This document shows positions 22,834 to 31,462 of a DNA stretch of 43,223 bases, piece after piece. The position numbers and the translations under genes were made by a program. The DNA comes from Myxococcales bacterium (lineage in GTDB: Bacteria > Myxococcota_A > Polyangia > Polyangiales > Houyiibacteriaceae). The DNA is taken from NCBI GenBank assembly GCA_020430775.1, contig JAGQJE010000157.1, positions 1 to 43,223 of the forward strand. Direction: 5' to 3'. Under the pieces are notes generated by a model. That model saw only the letters and a list, made by a program, of their open reading frames with translations, was not told the origin of the DNA and ran no database searches. Each line of letters starts with the position of its first letter. Position 1 is the stretch's first letter.

Positions 22834-25476
22834 GTGCGCCCTGCCGCCCGTGCCCTCCTCGTCGTAGCGCTCGCGCTCGCCGTGTCCCCGCGGCCGGCGC
22901 TCGCGCAGCGCGGCGCCTCGCGGGCGCCGGCGGAGCAGTCAGGCGCGCTCGTCCTGCCGCCGCGCCTCGTGCGCTTCGTCGAGGCGCCGTATCCGCCCGC
23001 CGCGAAGGCGGCCGGGCTCGAGGGTACGGTGGGCCTCGTGCTGACGATCGGAGTCGACGGCCGCGTCGACCATGTGCGGGTGTTCGAGTCCGCGGGCCAC
23101 GGCTTCGACCGGGCGGCCGTCGCGGCGGCTCGGCGCTTCGTCTTCGACCCTGCGCGCCGGGACTTCTCCCCGATCCCGTCGCGTATCCGCTACCGCTACG
23201 TGTTCGAGCTCGAGCGCGGCGCGGGCCCGACCGAGGTGGCACGCACGGGCGCGTTGAGCGGCGTCATCCGTACCCGGCAAGACCAGCCCGTCCCCGGCGC
23301 GGAGGTGGAGCTGCGCGTGAAAGGCAGGGAGGCGCCGCTTCGCACGGCCATGACGGACGCGAAGGGGCGCTTCGCCTTCGAGAAGCTCCCAGCGGGGACC
23401 TACGAGGTCGCCGTCTTCGGGGACACCTACGGGCGCACCCGGGCGGAGGAGCGCGTCGAGGCGGGGCAGGCCACGGAGGTCGTGTACCGCCTGCGCTCGA
23501 GCGCGCGCGAGAAGGAGCCGGCCTTCGGTGCGACCGCGGTCATCGAGCCGCCGCCGCGCGAGGTCACGCGGCGGACGCTGAAGGCCGACGTCCTGACGCG
23601 CATCCCCGGCACCCGCGGAGACGCCCTTCGCGCCGTCGAGATCCTCCCCGGCGTCGCGAGGCCGCCCTTCGGCACCGGGACGCTCATCGTCCGAGGCGCA
23701 GCGCCGAACGACAGCCAGACGCTGCTCGACGGCGTCCCCGTCCCGCTCCTGTACCACTTCGGCGGGCTGACGAGCTTCTTCCAGTCGCAGCTCCTGCAGC
23801 AGATCGACTTCTACCCAGGGAACTTCTCCGCGCGCTACGGGCGGCGGACCGGCGGCATCCTCGACGTCACAGTGCGCGACCCCCGCACCGACAGGCTGCA
23901 CGGCATGGTCGAGCTCGGCGTGATCGACGCGTCCGCGCTGCTCGAAGGCCCGATCACCGGCAAGTTCGCCGTCGCGGGCGCGTTTCGGCGGAGCCTCATC
24001 GACCTCATCTTCCCGAAGGTCGTCCCGGACGACGTCGGGGTCACCGCCGCGCCCGTGTACTACGACTACCAGCTCGTCGCGACGTGGCGTCCGACGCCGC
24101 GCGACAAGGTGCGCCTGGTCTCGTACGGGTCCACCGACCACTTCGCGCTCGTCTTCAAGACGTCCGTCGGAGACGACCCCGCCATCCGCGGCGACGCGGG
24201 GCTCACGACGCGCTTCTTCTTCAACCACCTCGAGTGGCATCGGGACATCAGCCCCACCGTGCAGCGGGACATCCAGCTCTCGATCGGGCCGACCCACCTC
24301 GACTTCGGGCTCGGCGAGCAGATCTCGTTCAAGGGCGACTTTCTGCAGACCTACCTGCGGACCGAGTGGCGCGCGCGGCTCAGCGACACCGTCCGGCTCA
24401 TCGCGGGGCTCGACCTGAACGCCGTGCCCTTTCACCTGCGCTACGTCGGGCCGCCGCCTGGGCAGGGCGAGGGCGAGTCCAACCGGCAGCGGCCGCTCTC
24501 CGGGCAGCGTCAGGTCGCCCTCGACGAGCGCTCGGTGATCGTCCAGCCGGGCCTCTACGTCGAGAGCGATCTGCAGCCGCTGACGTGGCTCCAGGCCCTC
24601 ATCGGGCTGCGGCTCGACTACTACAGCGACATCGAGCGGTGGACCTTCGATCCGCGCCTCGCCTTGCGTTTCGCCGTCACCGACGCGCTCACGCTCAAGG
24701 CTGGGGTGGGGCTCTTCAGCCAGCCACCGCAGCCGCAGGAGTCGAGCAAAGACATCGGCAACCCGCACCTCGATCCGATCCGCTCGGTGCACGTGAGCGC
24801 GGGGGCGGACTACGACGTGGCGCGCGGCGTGCGGGTCGGCCTCGAGGGCTTCTACAAGCGGCTGTGGGACCGCGTCCTGAGCACGACGCCGGAGGTCGGG
24901 GACGTCTTCGTCGGTGACGCCGCGGCGCTCGCGCAGACGCCCTACGTGACAGGCGGGGTCGGCCGCATCTACGGCGCGGAGCTGAGCGCACGAATCGATC
25001 CGGAGGGTCGGCCCTACTTCGGCTACCTGTCGTACACGCTCTCGCGCAGCGAGCGTAGGGACGGCCCGCCGGGGACGCCGTGGCGCCTGTTCGACTTCGA
25101 CCAGACGCACATCTTCACGCTGGCGTTCACCTACGAGCTGCCGCGCAACTGGCAGCTCGGGGGCACGCTGCGCCTCGTGAGCGGGAACCCGGAGACTCCG
25201 ATCGTCGGCTCGATCTACGACGCGCTGAACGACATCTACCAGCCCGTCTTCGGGCGCCCGAACAGCGAGCGCGCCCCCTTCTTCAACCGCCTCGACGTCC
25301 GCGTCCAGAAGCGCTGGGACTTCGCGCACTGGAAGCTCACGCTCTTCCTCGACGTGCAGAACATCTACAACCGGCAAAACCCCGAGGGGCGCATCTACAA
25401 CTTCGACTACACCGAGAGCACGCCGATTCGGGGCCTCCCGATCATCCCGGCGCTCGGCCTGCGGGGGGAGCTGTGA
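22834..25476 (+). CDS. TonB-dependent receptor with N-terminal TonB C-terminal-like domain
   Basis: The 880-residue product has a signal peptide (ALLVVALALAVSPRPALAQ). A TonB C-terminal-like domain follows (about 50-130: YPPAAKAAGLEGTVGLVLTI, VDGRVDHVRVFESAGHGFD). Next is a carboxypeptidase regulatory-like beta-sandwich (about 143-225, GALSGVIRTRQDQPVPGAEVEL), then the receptor plug (about 245-360: RTLKADVLTRIPGTRGDALR, LIVRGAAPNDSQTLLDGVPV). A 22-strand-like barrel ends the protein. It should sit in the outer membrane and import a substrate that cannot be named. I chose the GTG at 22834, which starts the signal peptide. Its stop overlaps the next gene's GTG by four bases. Receptors with a built-in TonB-like domain are familiar in myxobacteria. 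Confidence 0.9.
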   Translation: MRPAARALLVVALALAVSPRPALAQRGASRAPAEQSGALVLPPRLVRFVEAPYPPAAKAAGLEGTVGLVLTIGVDGRVDHVRVFESAGHGFDRAAVAAARRFVFDPARRDFSPIPSRIRYRYVFELERGAGPTEVARTGALSGVIRTRQDQPVPGAEVELRVKGREAPLRTAMTDAKGRFAFEKLPAGTYEVAVFGDTYGRTRAEERVEAGQATEVVYRLRSSAREKEPAFGATAVIEPPPREVTRRTLKADVLTRIPGTRGDALRAVEILPGVARPPFGTGTLIVRGAAPNDSQTLLDGVPVPLLYHFGGLTSFFQSQLLQQIDFYPGNFSARYGRRTGGILDVTVRDPRTDRLHGMVELGVIDASALLEGPITGKFAVAGAFRRSLIDLIFPKVVPDDVGVTAAPVYYDYQLVATWRPTPRDKVRLVSYGSTDHFALVFKTSVGDDPAIRGDAGLTTRFFFNHLEWHRDISPTVQRDIQLSIGPTHLDFGLGEQISFKGDFLQTYLRTEWRARLSDTVRLIAGLDLNAVPFHLRYVGPPPGQGEGESNRQRPLSGQRQVALDERSVIVQPGLYVESDLQPLTWLQALIGLRLDYYSDIERWTFDPRLALRFAVTDALTLKAGVGLFSQPPQPQESSKDIGNPHLDPIRSVHVSAGADYDVARGVRVGLEGFYKRLWDRVLSTTPEVGDVFVGDAAALAQTPYVTGGVGRIYGAELSARIDPEGRPYFGYLSYTLSRSERRDGPPGTPWRLFDFDQTHIFTLAFTYELPRNWQLGGTLRLVSGNPETPIVGSIYDALNDIYQPVFGRPNSERAPFFNRLDVRVQKRWDFAHWKLTLFLDVQNIYNRQNPEGRIYNFDYTESTPIRGLPIIPALGLRGEL

Positions 25477-26534
25477 GCCGCCCGACGCGCGGCCGCGGCG
25501 GTCGCTCGCGCGTCCCCGTCGTGGCGCGCGCCGGCGCCCTCGGGCTCTCCGGCGCGCTCGCGCTCGCGGCGCTGGCGGCGCTCGGCTGCGCGGCGTCGCT
25601 GACCGAGCCGACGCAGCTCATCCGCCCGCGGCTGCTCGGGACCCGCGTATCGGTGCAGGGCGACCCGACTCGCGCGACGCCGGCGCCGGGCGAGAAGGCC
25701 GACGTGACGTGGCACGTGGGGTTCCCGGGCGCGCGCCAGCCGATGGGGTGGTTCTTCCTCGCCTGCCGCACCGTGAACCTCGGCGTCCCCGTGTGCGCCG
25801 ACGCGCCCTTCGCGGTCGTCGAGCACCGAGATCCGTCGATCGAGGACCCGACCTACACCCTCGCGCTGCCGCCGGCTTCCGACTTCGGAGCGAACGACAC
25901 GCACGTGCTCCTGCTCGGCGCGGTCTGCTTCGGGGGCGCGCCGCCGGCCGTCGACGAGGTGCTCGCCGGGCTCGAGGCGGGCACGCCGTTGAGCGCGCTC
26001 GGCTGCGAAGACCCGCGAAACGAAGGGCAGTTCGCGTCGTATCGGCTCCTGCTCGCGAACGCGGACGAGGCCGGCGAGCCCGGCGGCGGCGTCAACCACA
26101 ACCCGTCGATCGCGCGGGTCGCGGTCGATGGAGAGCTCTGGGAGAGCGACGCGGACCCCACCGCGCCCGTGTCTGGCTGCGTGGGCAGCGGCGTGCGCGA
26201 GCTGTCCGCATCGGCCGCGCCGCAGCGGTTGCAGGTCTTCGTGTCGTCGAGCGACTTCGAGCCCTTCATCGGGGAGGACATCGAGGGCGTGCGAGGGCGC
26301 CGCCTCGAGCAGCTCCAGGTCTCGTGGACCGTGACGGCCGGGGCCTTGCAGCGGCCCTTCTCGTTCCTCGAGGGGGCGACGTTCGCGAGCCAGGACTGGA
26401 CCTTGCCTCCGGCGGCCGCGGTGCCGCCCGGCGGGCTGCTGGTGCGCTTCGAGATGGTCGTCCGGGACTCCGATGAGCGCGCGCCACGCGGCGGCACCGA
26501 CTGGGTGAGCCGCGCGCTCTGCCTCGTCCGTTGA
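25473..26534 (+). CDS. Lipoprotein coupled to the TonB-dependent receptor
   Basis: The 353-residue product begins at a GTG overlapping the receptor stop (GTGA), so expression is coupled. A long basic N-region, hydrophobic segment and LAALGC lipobox (around residue 39) indicate an exported lipoprotein. The mature part has about six further Cys and beta-rich segments (DVTWHVGFPG, GWFFLACRTVNLG, TYTLALPPAS), with a likely Ig-like fold. Its C-terminal half contains QLQVSWTVTAG and VRFEMVVRDSD. No family is recognised. By position it may be a surface or periplasmic partner that captures the receptor's substrate. Confidence 0.8.
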   Translation: MSRPTRGRGGRSRVPVVARAGALGLSGALALAALAALGCAASLTEPTQLIRPRLLGTRVSVQGDPTRATPAPGEKADVTWHVGFPGARQPMGWFFLACRTVNLGVPVCADAPFAVVEHRDPSIEDPTYTLALPPASDFGANDTHVLLLGAVCFGGAPPAVDEVLAGLEAGTPLSALGCEDPRNEGQFASYRLLLANADEAGEPGGGVNHNPSIARVAVDGELWESDADPTAPVSGCVGSGVRELSASAAPQRLQVFVSSSDFEPFIGEDIEGVRGRRLEQLQVSWTVTAGALQRPFSFLEGATFASQDWTLPPAAAVPPGGLLVRFEMVVRDSDERAPRGGTDWVSRALCLVR

Positions 26535-26606
26535 AGCGCCCCCCCGGCGCCCCCGCGCACACGCGGCGACCGAGCGGGTTCGTGAGGAGGTGCTAACTTC
26601 GGGCCG

Positions 26607-27920
26607 ATGGTGGCTGATGCGAGTGAGAGCGAGCGCGCCCAACGCATCGCCGCGTTGTCGGACCGGCTCGTCTCGGCGCAGCGCCCGCTGCGGGTGCTCG
26701 ACGCCGTGTACTGGAACGACCAGGTCGAGGCGGCGTTCTTCGCCGCGGGGGCGCGCGAGCAGCCGCCCGTCGACGCCGCGTACTACGCGGGGCGACCGCT
26801 GCGCTTCGAGCCGTCCGAGCGACGGGCCACGCTCGACGCGCTCATCGCAGACATCGAGGCGCAGCTCGGGCGCTACGATCCGGCCGCGGTCGTGCTCACG
26901 CGGCAGGCGCTCGAGTACGCGAGCGTGATCGAGATGCTCGAGGCGCGCGGGACCCCGGCGTTCGGCGCGCGCTCGGCGGCGCTCTACGGCGCGGCGACCG
27001 AGCACATCGCGCCCGGCGTGCCGAGCCTCGCGGAGGTAGCGCGCTCGCTGACCGAGACGCTCGGCCGGCTCGACGCGCGCGCGAAGCTCCCGGAGGCGGC
27101 GCCGCCGATGAGCGCGACCGACGCCGCCGCCGTCCTCCAGGCCCGCTTCGACGAGGCGTTCGGGCCGGTCGTCGAGACCGGGGGCAGCCGAGTGCACGTC
27201 ACCGCGGACGGCGAGCTGGTGGCGGACGCCGCGGCCGGTGGCGACCACGTCCGCGTGCGCGCCGGCGCGACCTTCGACGAGCGGACGGTCCGGCTGCTCG
27301 AGGTGCACGAGGGCTGGGTGCACGTCGGCACGACCCAGAACGGCGCCCGCCAGCGCCCGTGCGCCTTCCTCGGCAAGGGGCCCCCTTCGGCGACGCTCAC
27401 GCAGGAAGGTCTCGCGGTCTTTACCGAGGTGTTGACGATGGCGTCGTTCCCGGCCCGGGTGCGCCGCGTCGACGACCGAGTTCGGGCGATCGCCGCCGCG
27501 GAGCAGGGGGCGACCTTCCTCGACGTGTTCCGGATGCTGCGCGACGCCGACGGCGACGAGCGCGGCGCCTACGCGACGGCCGCCCGCACCTTCCGAGGGA
27601 GCGTCCCGACGGGGAAGCCGTTCACGAAGGATCTCGCCTACGTCAAGGGCTTCGTCGAGACCTACGCGTACGTGCAGTCCGCGATCCGGCGCGGGGTGCC
27701 GCAGCGAGTGCACCTCCTGTTCGCGGGGAAGGTCGCGCTGCGCGACGCGAACGAGCTGGCCGAGCTCTTCGACGACGGCCTCATCGAGCCGCCCGCGTTC
27801 GTGCCGCCCCCCTTTCGAGACCTGAGCGCGCTGAGCGCGTGGATGTGCTTCTCGGGGATGCTGAGCTCGGACTGGCTGCACACGCTCGGCCACCGCTACA
27901 GTCAGCCGCCGCCGCCGTAG
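26607..27920 (+). CDS. QEGLA-motif DUF1704 protein, putative zinc peptidase
   Basis: The 437-residue product matches the family annotated as flavohemoglobin expression-modulating QEGLA motif protein (TIGR02421, DUF1704). The naming motif is at residues 266-270 (LTQEGLAVF). The segment [17 protein letters not shown] (231-246) contains HExxxH (H234, E235, H239), the zinc site also found in the related eukaryotic tyrosine carboxypeptidases MATCAP. The Glu of QEGLA is a plausible third ligand. No signal peptide or membrane helix is present, so it is cytoplasmic. No flavohemoglobin gene is nearby. A GAGGAGG at 26583-26589 lies rather far (17 bases) from the chosen ATG. Substrate is unknown. Confidence 0.85.
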   Translation: MVADASESERAQRIAALSDRLVSAQRPLRVLDAVYWNDQVEAAFFAAGAREQPPVDAAYYAGRPLRFEPSERRATLDALIADIEAQLGRYDPAAVVLTRQALEYASVIEMLEARGTPAFGARSAALYGAATEHIAPGVPSLAEVARSLTETLGRLDARAKLPEAAPPMSATDAAAVLQARFDEAFGPVVETGGSRVHVTADGELVADAAAGGDHVRVRAGATFDERTVRLLEVHEGWVHVGTTQNGARQRPCAFLGKGPPSATLTQEGLAVFTEVLTMASFPARVRRVDDRVRAIAAAEQGATFLDVFRMLRDADGDERGAYATAARTFRGSVPTGKPFTKDLAYVKGFVETYAYVQSAIRRGVPQRVHLLFAGKVALRDANELAELFDDGLIEPPAFVPPPFRDLSALSAWMCFSGMLSSDWLHTLGHRYSQPPPP

Positions 27921-28029
27921 CGGACGGGGGTCGGGTCGGATGCGCGGCGTCTTGTGTCATGCTCGGCGGATGGCTGTCCGACGACGGGAGCTCGGGGTGC
28001 GCTGCCTGTGGGCTCGTGGGCCCGCTGCG

Positions 28030-29052
28030 ATGACGCGCTGCGCGGCCGTGCTGTGCGTGGTCCTCGCGTCGGCGGGCTGCGCGCGCGGCGCCGCGGTCGG
28101 CTCACCGGATGCGGGCGCGATGGTGGACTCGGGGACGCCGGACGCGGGCGCCCCGGACGCGGGTGCCCCCGACGCGGGTGCCCCCGACGCGGGTGCCCCC
28201 GACGCGGGCGCCCCGGACGCCGGGCCCATCTCGAAGTGCGGCAACGGGACGCTCGACCCGGACGAGCGCTGCGACGACGGCAACCTCCTCGACGGCGACG
28301 GCTGCTCGGCCATGTGCTTGCCCGAGGGAACGCCCTGCCCGGGCTCTCCGGACATGGTGCTCGTGCCGGCGGCGACCTTCGAGATGGGCGCGGACTCGCC
28401 CGACTACGCCAACGAGGCCCCCGTACACCAGGTCCGGCTCGACGCGTTCTGTATCGGGCGGGACGAGGTCACCGTCGACGCCTACCGCGCGTGCGTCACC
28501 GCCGAGGCGTGTACGGCGCCGCACGGCAGAGGCCAGCTCGGCTACAACTACGACGCCGCGGGCAAGGGCGACCACCCGGTCAACGGGGTGACCTGGACGC
28601 AGGCGGTCGCCTACTGCGCCTGGCTGAACGAGCGCCTGCCGACCGAGGCCGAGTGGGAGCTCGCCGCGCGCGGTACGGACGGGCGCCTCTACCCGTGGGG
28701 CGACGCAAAGCCGTCGGCGTCGCTCGCGCGCTACTGGGCGATGAACCCCAACCCGAGGACGACCTCGCCCGTCGGCTCCTACCCTGCCGGCGTGAGCCCC
28801 TACGGCGCCCTCGACATGGCCGGCAACGTCTGGGAGTGGGTGGCCGACTGGTACGCCGACATGTACCCGGACGGCCCGGTGACCGACCCCACCGGCCCCG
28901 AGACCGGCACCGACCGCGTGGTGCGCGGCGGGAGCTGGAACGCCACCGTCTCGCAGATCCGCGTGACGCGCCGCAAGGGCGCGGCCGTGGACGCGTTCTC
29001 GAACGACTACGGGTTCCGCTGCGCCGGCGAGCCTGCGCCCGCTGGTCCCTGA
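28030..29052 (+). CDS. FGE-sulfatase-domain lipoprotein with Cys-rich repeat
   Basis: The 340-residue product starts [14 protein letters not shown] and has the lipobox SAGC. A Pro-Asp-Ala-Gly repeat (about 37-63) is a flexible tether. One Myxococcus Cys-rich repeat follows (about 66-98: [27 protein letters not shown]). The rest is a formylglycine-generating-enzyme/SUMF1-type domain (about 110-335), with [64 protein letters not shown] and a final YGFRCAGE. Most exported members of this fold are binding proteins rather than true formylglycine-generating enzymes; I see no clear paired catalytic Cys, so I do not assign that activity. Start at 28030 is set by the signal peptide. Confidence 0.85.
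   Translation: MTRCAAVLCVVLASAGCARGAAVGSPDAGAMVDSGTPDAGAPDAGAPDAGAPDAGAPDAGAPDAGPISKCGNGTLDPDERCDDGNLLDGDGCSAMCLPEGTPCPGSPDMVLVPAATFEMGADSPDYANEAPVHQVRLDAFCIGRDEVTVDAYRACVTAEACTAPHGRGQLGYNYDAAGKGDHPVNGVTWTQAVAYCAWLNERLPTEAEWELAARGTDGRLYPWGDAKPSASLARYWAMNPNPRTTSPVGSYPAGVSPYGALDMAGNVWEWVADWYADMYPDGPVTDPTGPETGTDRVVRGGSWNATVSQIRVTRRKGAAVDAFSNDYGFRCAGEPAPAGP
28141..28215 (+). repeat. 15-base tandem repeat encoding PDAGA
   Basis: Five consecutive 15-base units (GACGCGGG(C/T)GCCCC(G/C)) encode Asp-Ala-Gly-Ala-Pro, followed by a partial unit. The inner three units are identical. It encodes the tether between lipid anchor and the folded domains and is prone to length change. Confidence 0.9.
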
Positions 29053-29079
29053 TCCCTACGCGGCCCCGCGCGCGGGTGC

Positions 29080-31401
29080 TCAGCGATCGGTGAGCGCGGC
29101 GGCGGGCCGCGCGTGCAGCGGGACACCGCGCAGGCGCGCGAGCCACCGCCGGCTGTCGACACCGAGCGCGCCGGGGGCGTCGGTGTGCGCGGCGAAGACC
29201 CGCTCGGCGGCCTCGAGGGTGTCCGGCGTGCCTTGCCCGGCGAGGCTCAGCCCGAGCAGGCGGGTCGCCTCGCGACGCAGGCGCGCGGTCGGCAGCCCGC
29301 GGCTCAGCGCCTGGTCGAGCGCCCGCTCGGCCATCTGCAGGCGCTGGCGCGCGAAGAGCTGGCGGGCGGCGAGGTAGGGCCCGAGGCCGTCGCTCCGCAT
29401 CCGCCCGAGGCGGTCGGCGTCGGCGACGAGGACCGCGCCGTCGACGACGCCGCCGGGGTCGTGGACCAGCATGTCGCGGACGAGCGCGGCCTCCTCCCCG
29501 CCCCCGCGGAGGGCCTCGAGCTTCACCTCGAGCGCGCGCGCGCCGTCTTCGGTCTGCGGTGCCTGCAAGAGCGCCTCATAGAGCTGCCGCGCCTCGTCGG
29601 GCCGCCCGGCGCGCCACGCGCCGTCCGCGAAGACCTCCCGCGCCCGGGCGACCGCCGCCGGCGGCACGGACGGGTCCTGTCCGAGCGACGCGAGCACGCG
29701 CCGTGCGTCGTCGAGGCGTCCGGCGCTCGCGAGCGCGCCGACCCGATGTACGAGCGCGCGGAGGTTGTGCCCGTCGATGCCCAGGATCGCGTCGCAGGTC
29801 GCGAGCGCGCGGTCGGTGTCGCCAGCCGCGAGGTCGGCGCCAAGCCGGTCCTCGAGCACGGCGACGCGGTGCGGGCAGACCGCGCGCAGGACGCTCGTCC
29901 TGGCGTAGCGGATCTCCGCGAGGGCCTTCGCGTCTGCTGGCATCGCCACGTTCGCGAGGTAGGCGCGCCACATCCGGTCGAGCTCGTCGGTGGGCGCGCC
30001 GAGGGCGTCGATCGTGCCCGCGCGGTACAGCGTGCGGACCGCGCGCGCGCCGGCGGTGTCGAGCAGAAAGCGCACGAACGAGCCGGCGGAGGTGTAGGCG
30101 ATGCCGGGCGGCATGGCCGTGAAGTCGAGCGACATCAGCCGCGACAGCGGCGGCAGCCGGCCGAGCTCGAGCAGCGCGCGCGCCCACTGGTGCGGGGTCA
30201 GCCCGCCGCGGCTCTCCCACGTGATCGCCACCGCCACGCCCTCGACGATGCCCGGGTTCGGCAGCAGTCCGCCGTAGCGCCCCGCGAGGCGCAGCGGTCC
30301 GGGCGCCGCCGCCCCGGCGACGATGTGCGCGATCTCATGCTCGAAGACCGCGTCCGGCCAAGGCCCGAGCTGCAGGTGGACCTCGTCGAGCCACGGCTTG
30401 GCGATGTCGGTGCCGCCGGCTCCCATCAGCGCGCGCTTCTCGTCGAGCGAGCGGTACAGGTACGCGCGGATCGGCGCGGGGTGGGCCACGCCGAGCGCGC
30501 GCTCGGCGCCCTCGACGTAGGCGTCGCAGTCGCGACCGAGGCGCGCCACCTCGACGGCCGGGAGCTCCCGGGGCGCGATGAGCACGCAGCGGCGGCTCGG
30601 GGTCGCCGCGCCGAGGACCTCGGCCAGGTGGGCGCGGCTCGACCGGTGGCCAAGCTCCGGCCCGTAGGCAAAGGCGACGGCGCTCCCGGCGACGCAGGCG
30701 AGCGCGGCGATGGCGAGCGACGGTCGCCCGAGGGCTCGCCTCGCCGAGAGCCGTGCGCGCGGCGCCTCCCAGCCGGCGGCGATGATGCCGCCGAGCGCTC
30801 CGAGCCAGAGCAAGCCGACGCCGCGATATGTCACGAAGCGGAGCGGCAGGGTGAGATCGGTGTCGTAGATGCTCCCCGGGAAGAAGCCGGCGAAGGGCGA
30901 CAGCGCGAACACCGCCGGGGAGCGCCACAGCTCCGCGAGGCCCCAGACGATGGCGACGACCGGCACGAGCGCGGCGACGGCGCGAGCGAGCCAGGCGCGG
31001 CGGAGCGTCGCCCCGGAGAGCACCCCGATCCACGCCGCGAGCGCCACGCCGAAGCCCGGGCCGAGCGCCATGAACGCGAGCCCCTCGTAGGGCGCGCACT
31101 GCCGCACGCGGAGCGCGTCGAGGGCCAACACGACCGCGCCGACCGCCGCGACGGCGAGCCCGGCGAGGAGCGTCCGCCACAGGACGGCGCTCGCCGGCTC
31201 GCTCAGCCCGGAGCGCCGGAACGCGGCGACGTAGGACGCGGCGTTCGCGGCGACGAAGCTCGGGAGCACGAGCGCGAGGCCGAGCGCGCTCTCGGCGCCT
31301 TGCACCCCGGTGAGCGGGATGAAGCAGAGCGCGACACCAATGAGGAGCGAGGCCGCGAGCGCGACGCGGCCGCTCGGGAGCCGGAGCGGGGACGGCGTCA
31401 C
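29080..31401 (-). CDS. Multi-spanning membrane metallopeptidase with TPR-like C-terminus
   Basis: The 773-residue product has about seven membrane helices in its first 270 residues. A Peptidase_MA-like gluzincin domain follows, with the zinc motif HEIAH in AVFEHEIAHIVAG and the likely third ligand Glu in NPGIVEGVAV. The C-terminal third (about 510-760) is an alpha-helical repeat region of TPR type (DRALATCDAILGIDGHNLRALVH, AGRLDDARRVLASLG). It lies just downstream of the lon-like gene on the same strand. Start is uncertain: a TTG at 31455 and GTG at 31401 are in frame and neither has a good ribosome binding site; I chose the GTG, whose product begins TPSPLRLPSGRVAL directly ahead of the first helix. 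It is probably an inner-membrane peptidase; substrate unknown. Confidence 0.8.
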   Translation of the reverse strand: MTPSPLRLPSGRVALAASLLIGVALCFIPLTGVQGAESALGLALVLPSFVAANAASYVAAFRRSGLSEPASAVLWRTLLAGLAVAAVGAVVLALDALRVRQCAPYEGLAFMALGPGFGVALAAWIGVLSGATLRRAWLARAVAALVPVVAIVWGLAELWRSPAVFALSPFAGFFPGSIYDTDLTLPLRFVTYRGVGLLWLGALGGIIAAGWEAPRARLSARRALGRPSLAIAALACVAGSAVAFAYGPELGHRSSRAHLAEVLGAATPSRRCVLIAPRELPAVEVARLGRDCDAYVEGAERALGVAHPAPIRAYLYRSLDEKRALMGAGGTDIAKPWLDEVHLQLGPWPDAVFEHEIAHIVAGAAAPGPLRLAGRYGGLLPNPGIVEGVAVAITWESRGGLTPHQWARALLELGRLPPLSRLMSLDFTAMPPGIAYTSAGSFVRFLLDTAGARAVRTLYRAGTIDALGAPTDELDRMWRAYLANVAMPADAKALAEIRYARTSVLRAVCPHRVAVLEDRLGADLAAGDTDRALATCDAILGIDGHNLRALVHRVGALASAGRLDDARRVLASLGQDPSVPPAAVARAREVFADGAWRAGRPDEARQLYEALLQAPQTEDGARALEVKLEALRGGGEEAALVRDMLVHDPGGVVDGAVLVADADRLGRMRSDGLGPYLAARQLFARQRLQMAERALDQALSRGLPTARLRREATRLLGLSLAGQGTPDTLEAAERVFAAHTDAPGALGVDSRRWLARLRGVPLHARPAAALTDR

Positions 31402-31462
31402 TACGGTGCCCCGAGGCACTCCGCGCGCCGTTGTGCTCGATCGCCGGTGCTCCAACGGGCCG

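Noticed and set aside
28330-29040. True formylglycine-generating (sulfatase-activating) activity
   Set aside because: The fold is right but I see no clear paired catalytic Cys, no sulfatase gene is adjacent, and the lipoprotein architecture is typical of non-catalytic members.
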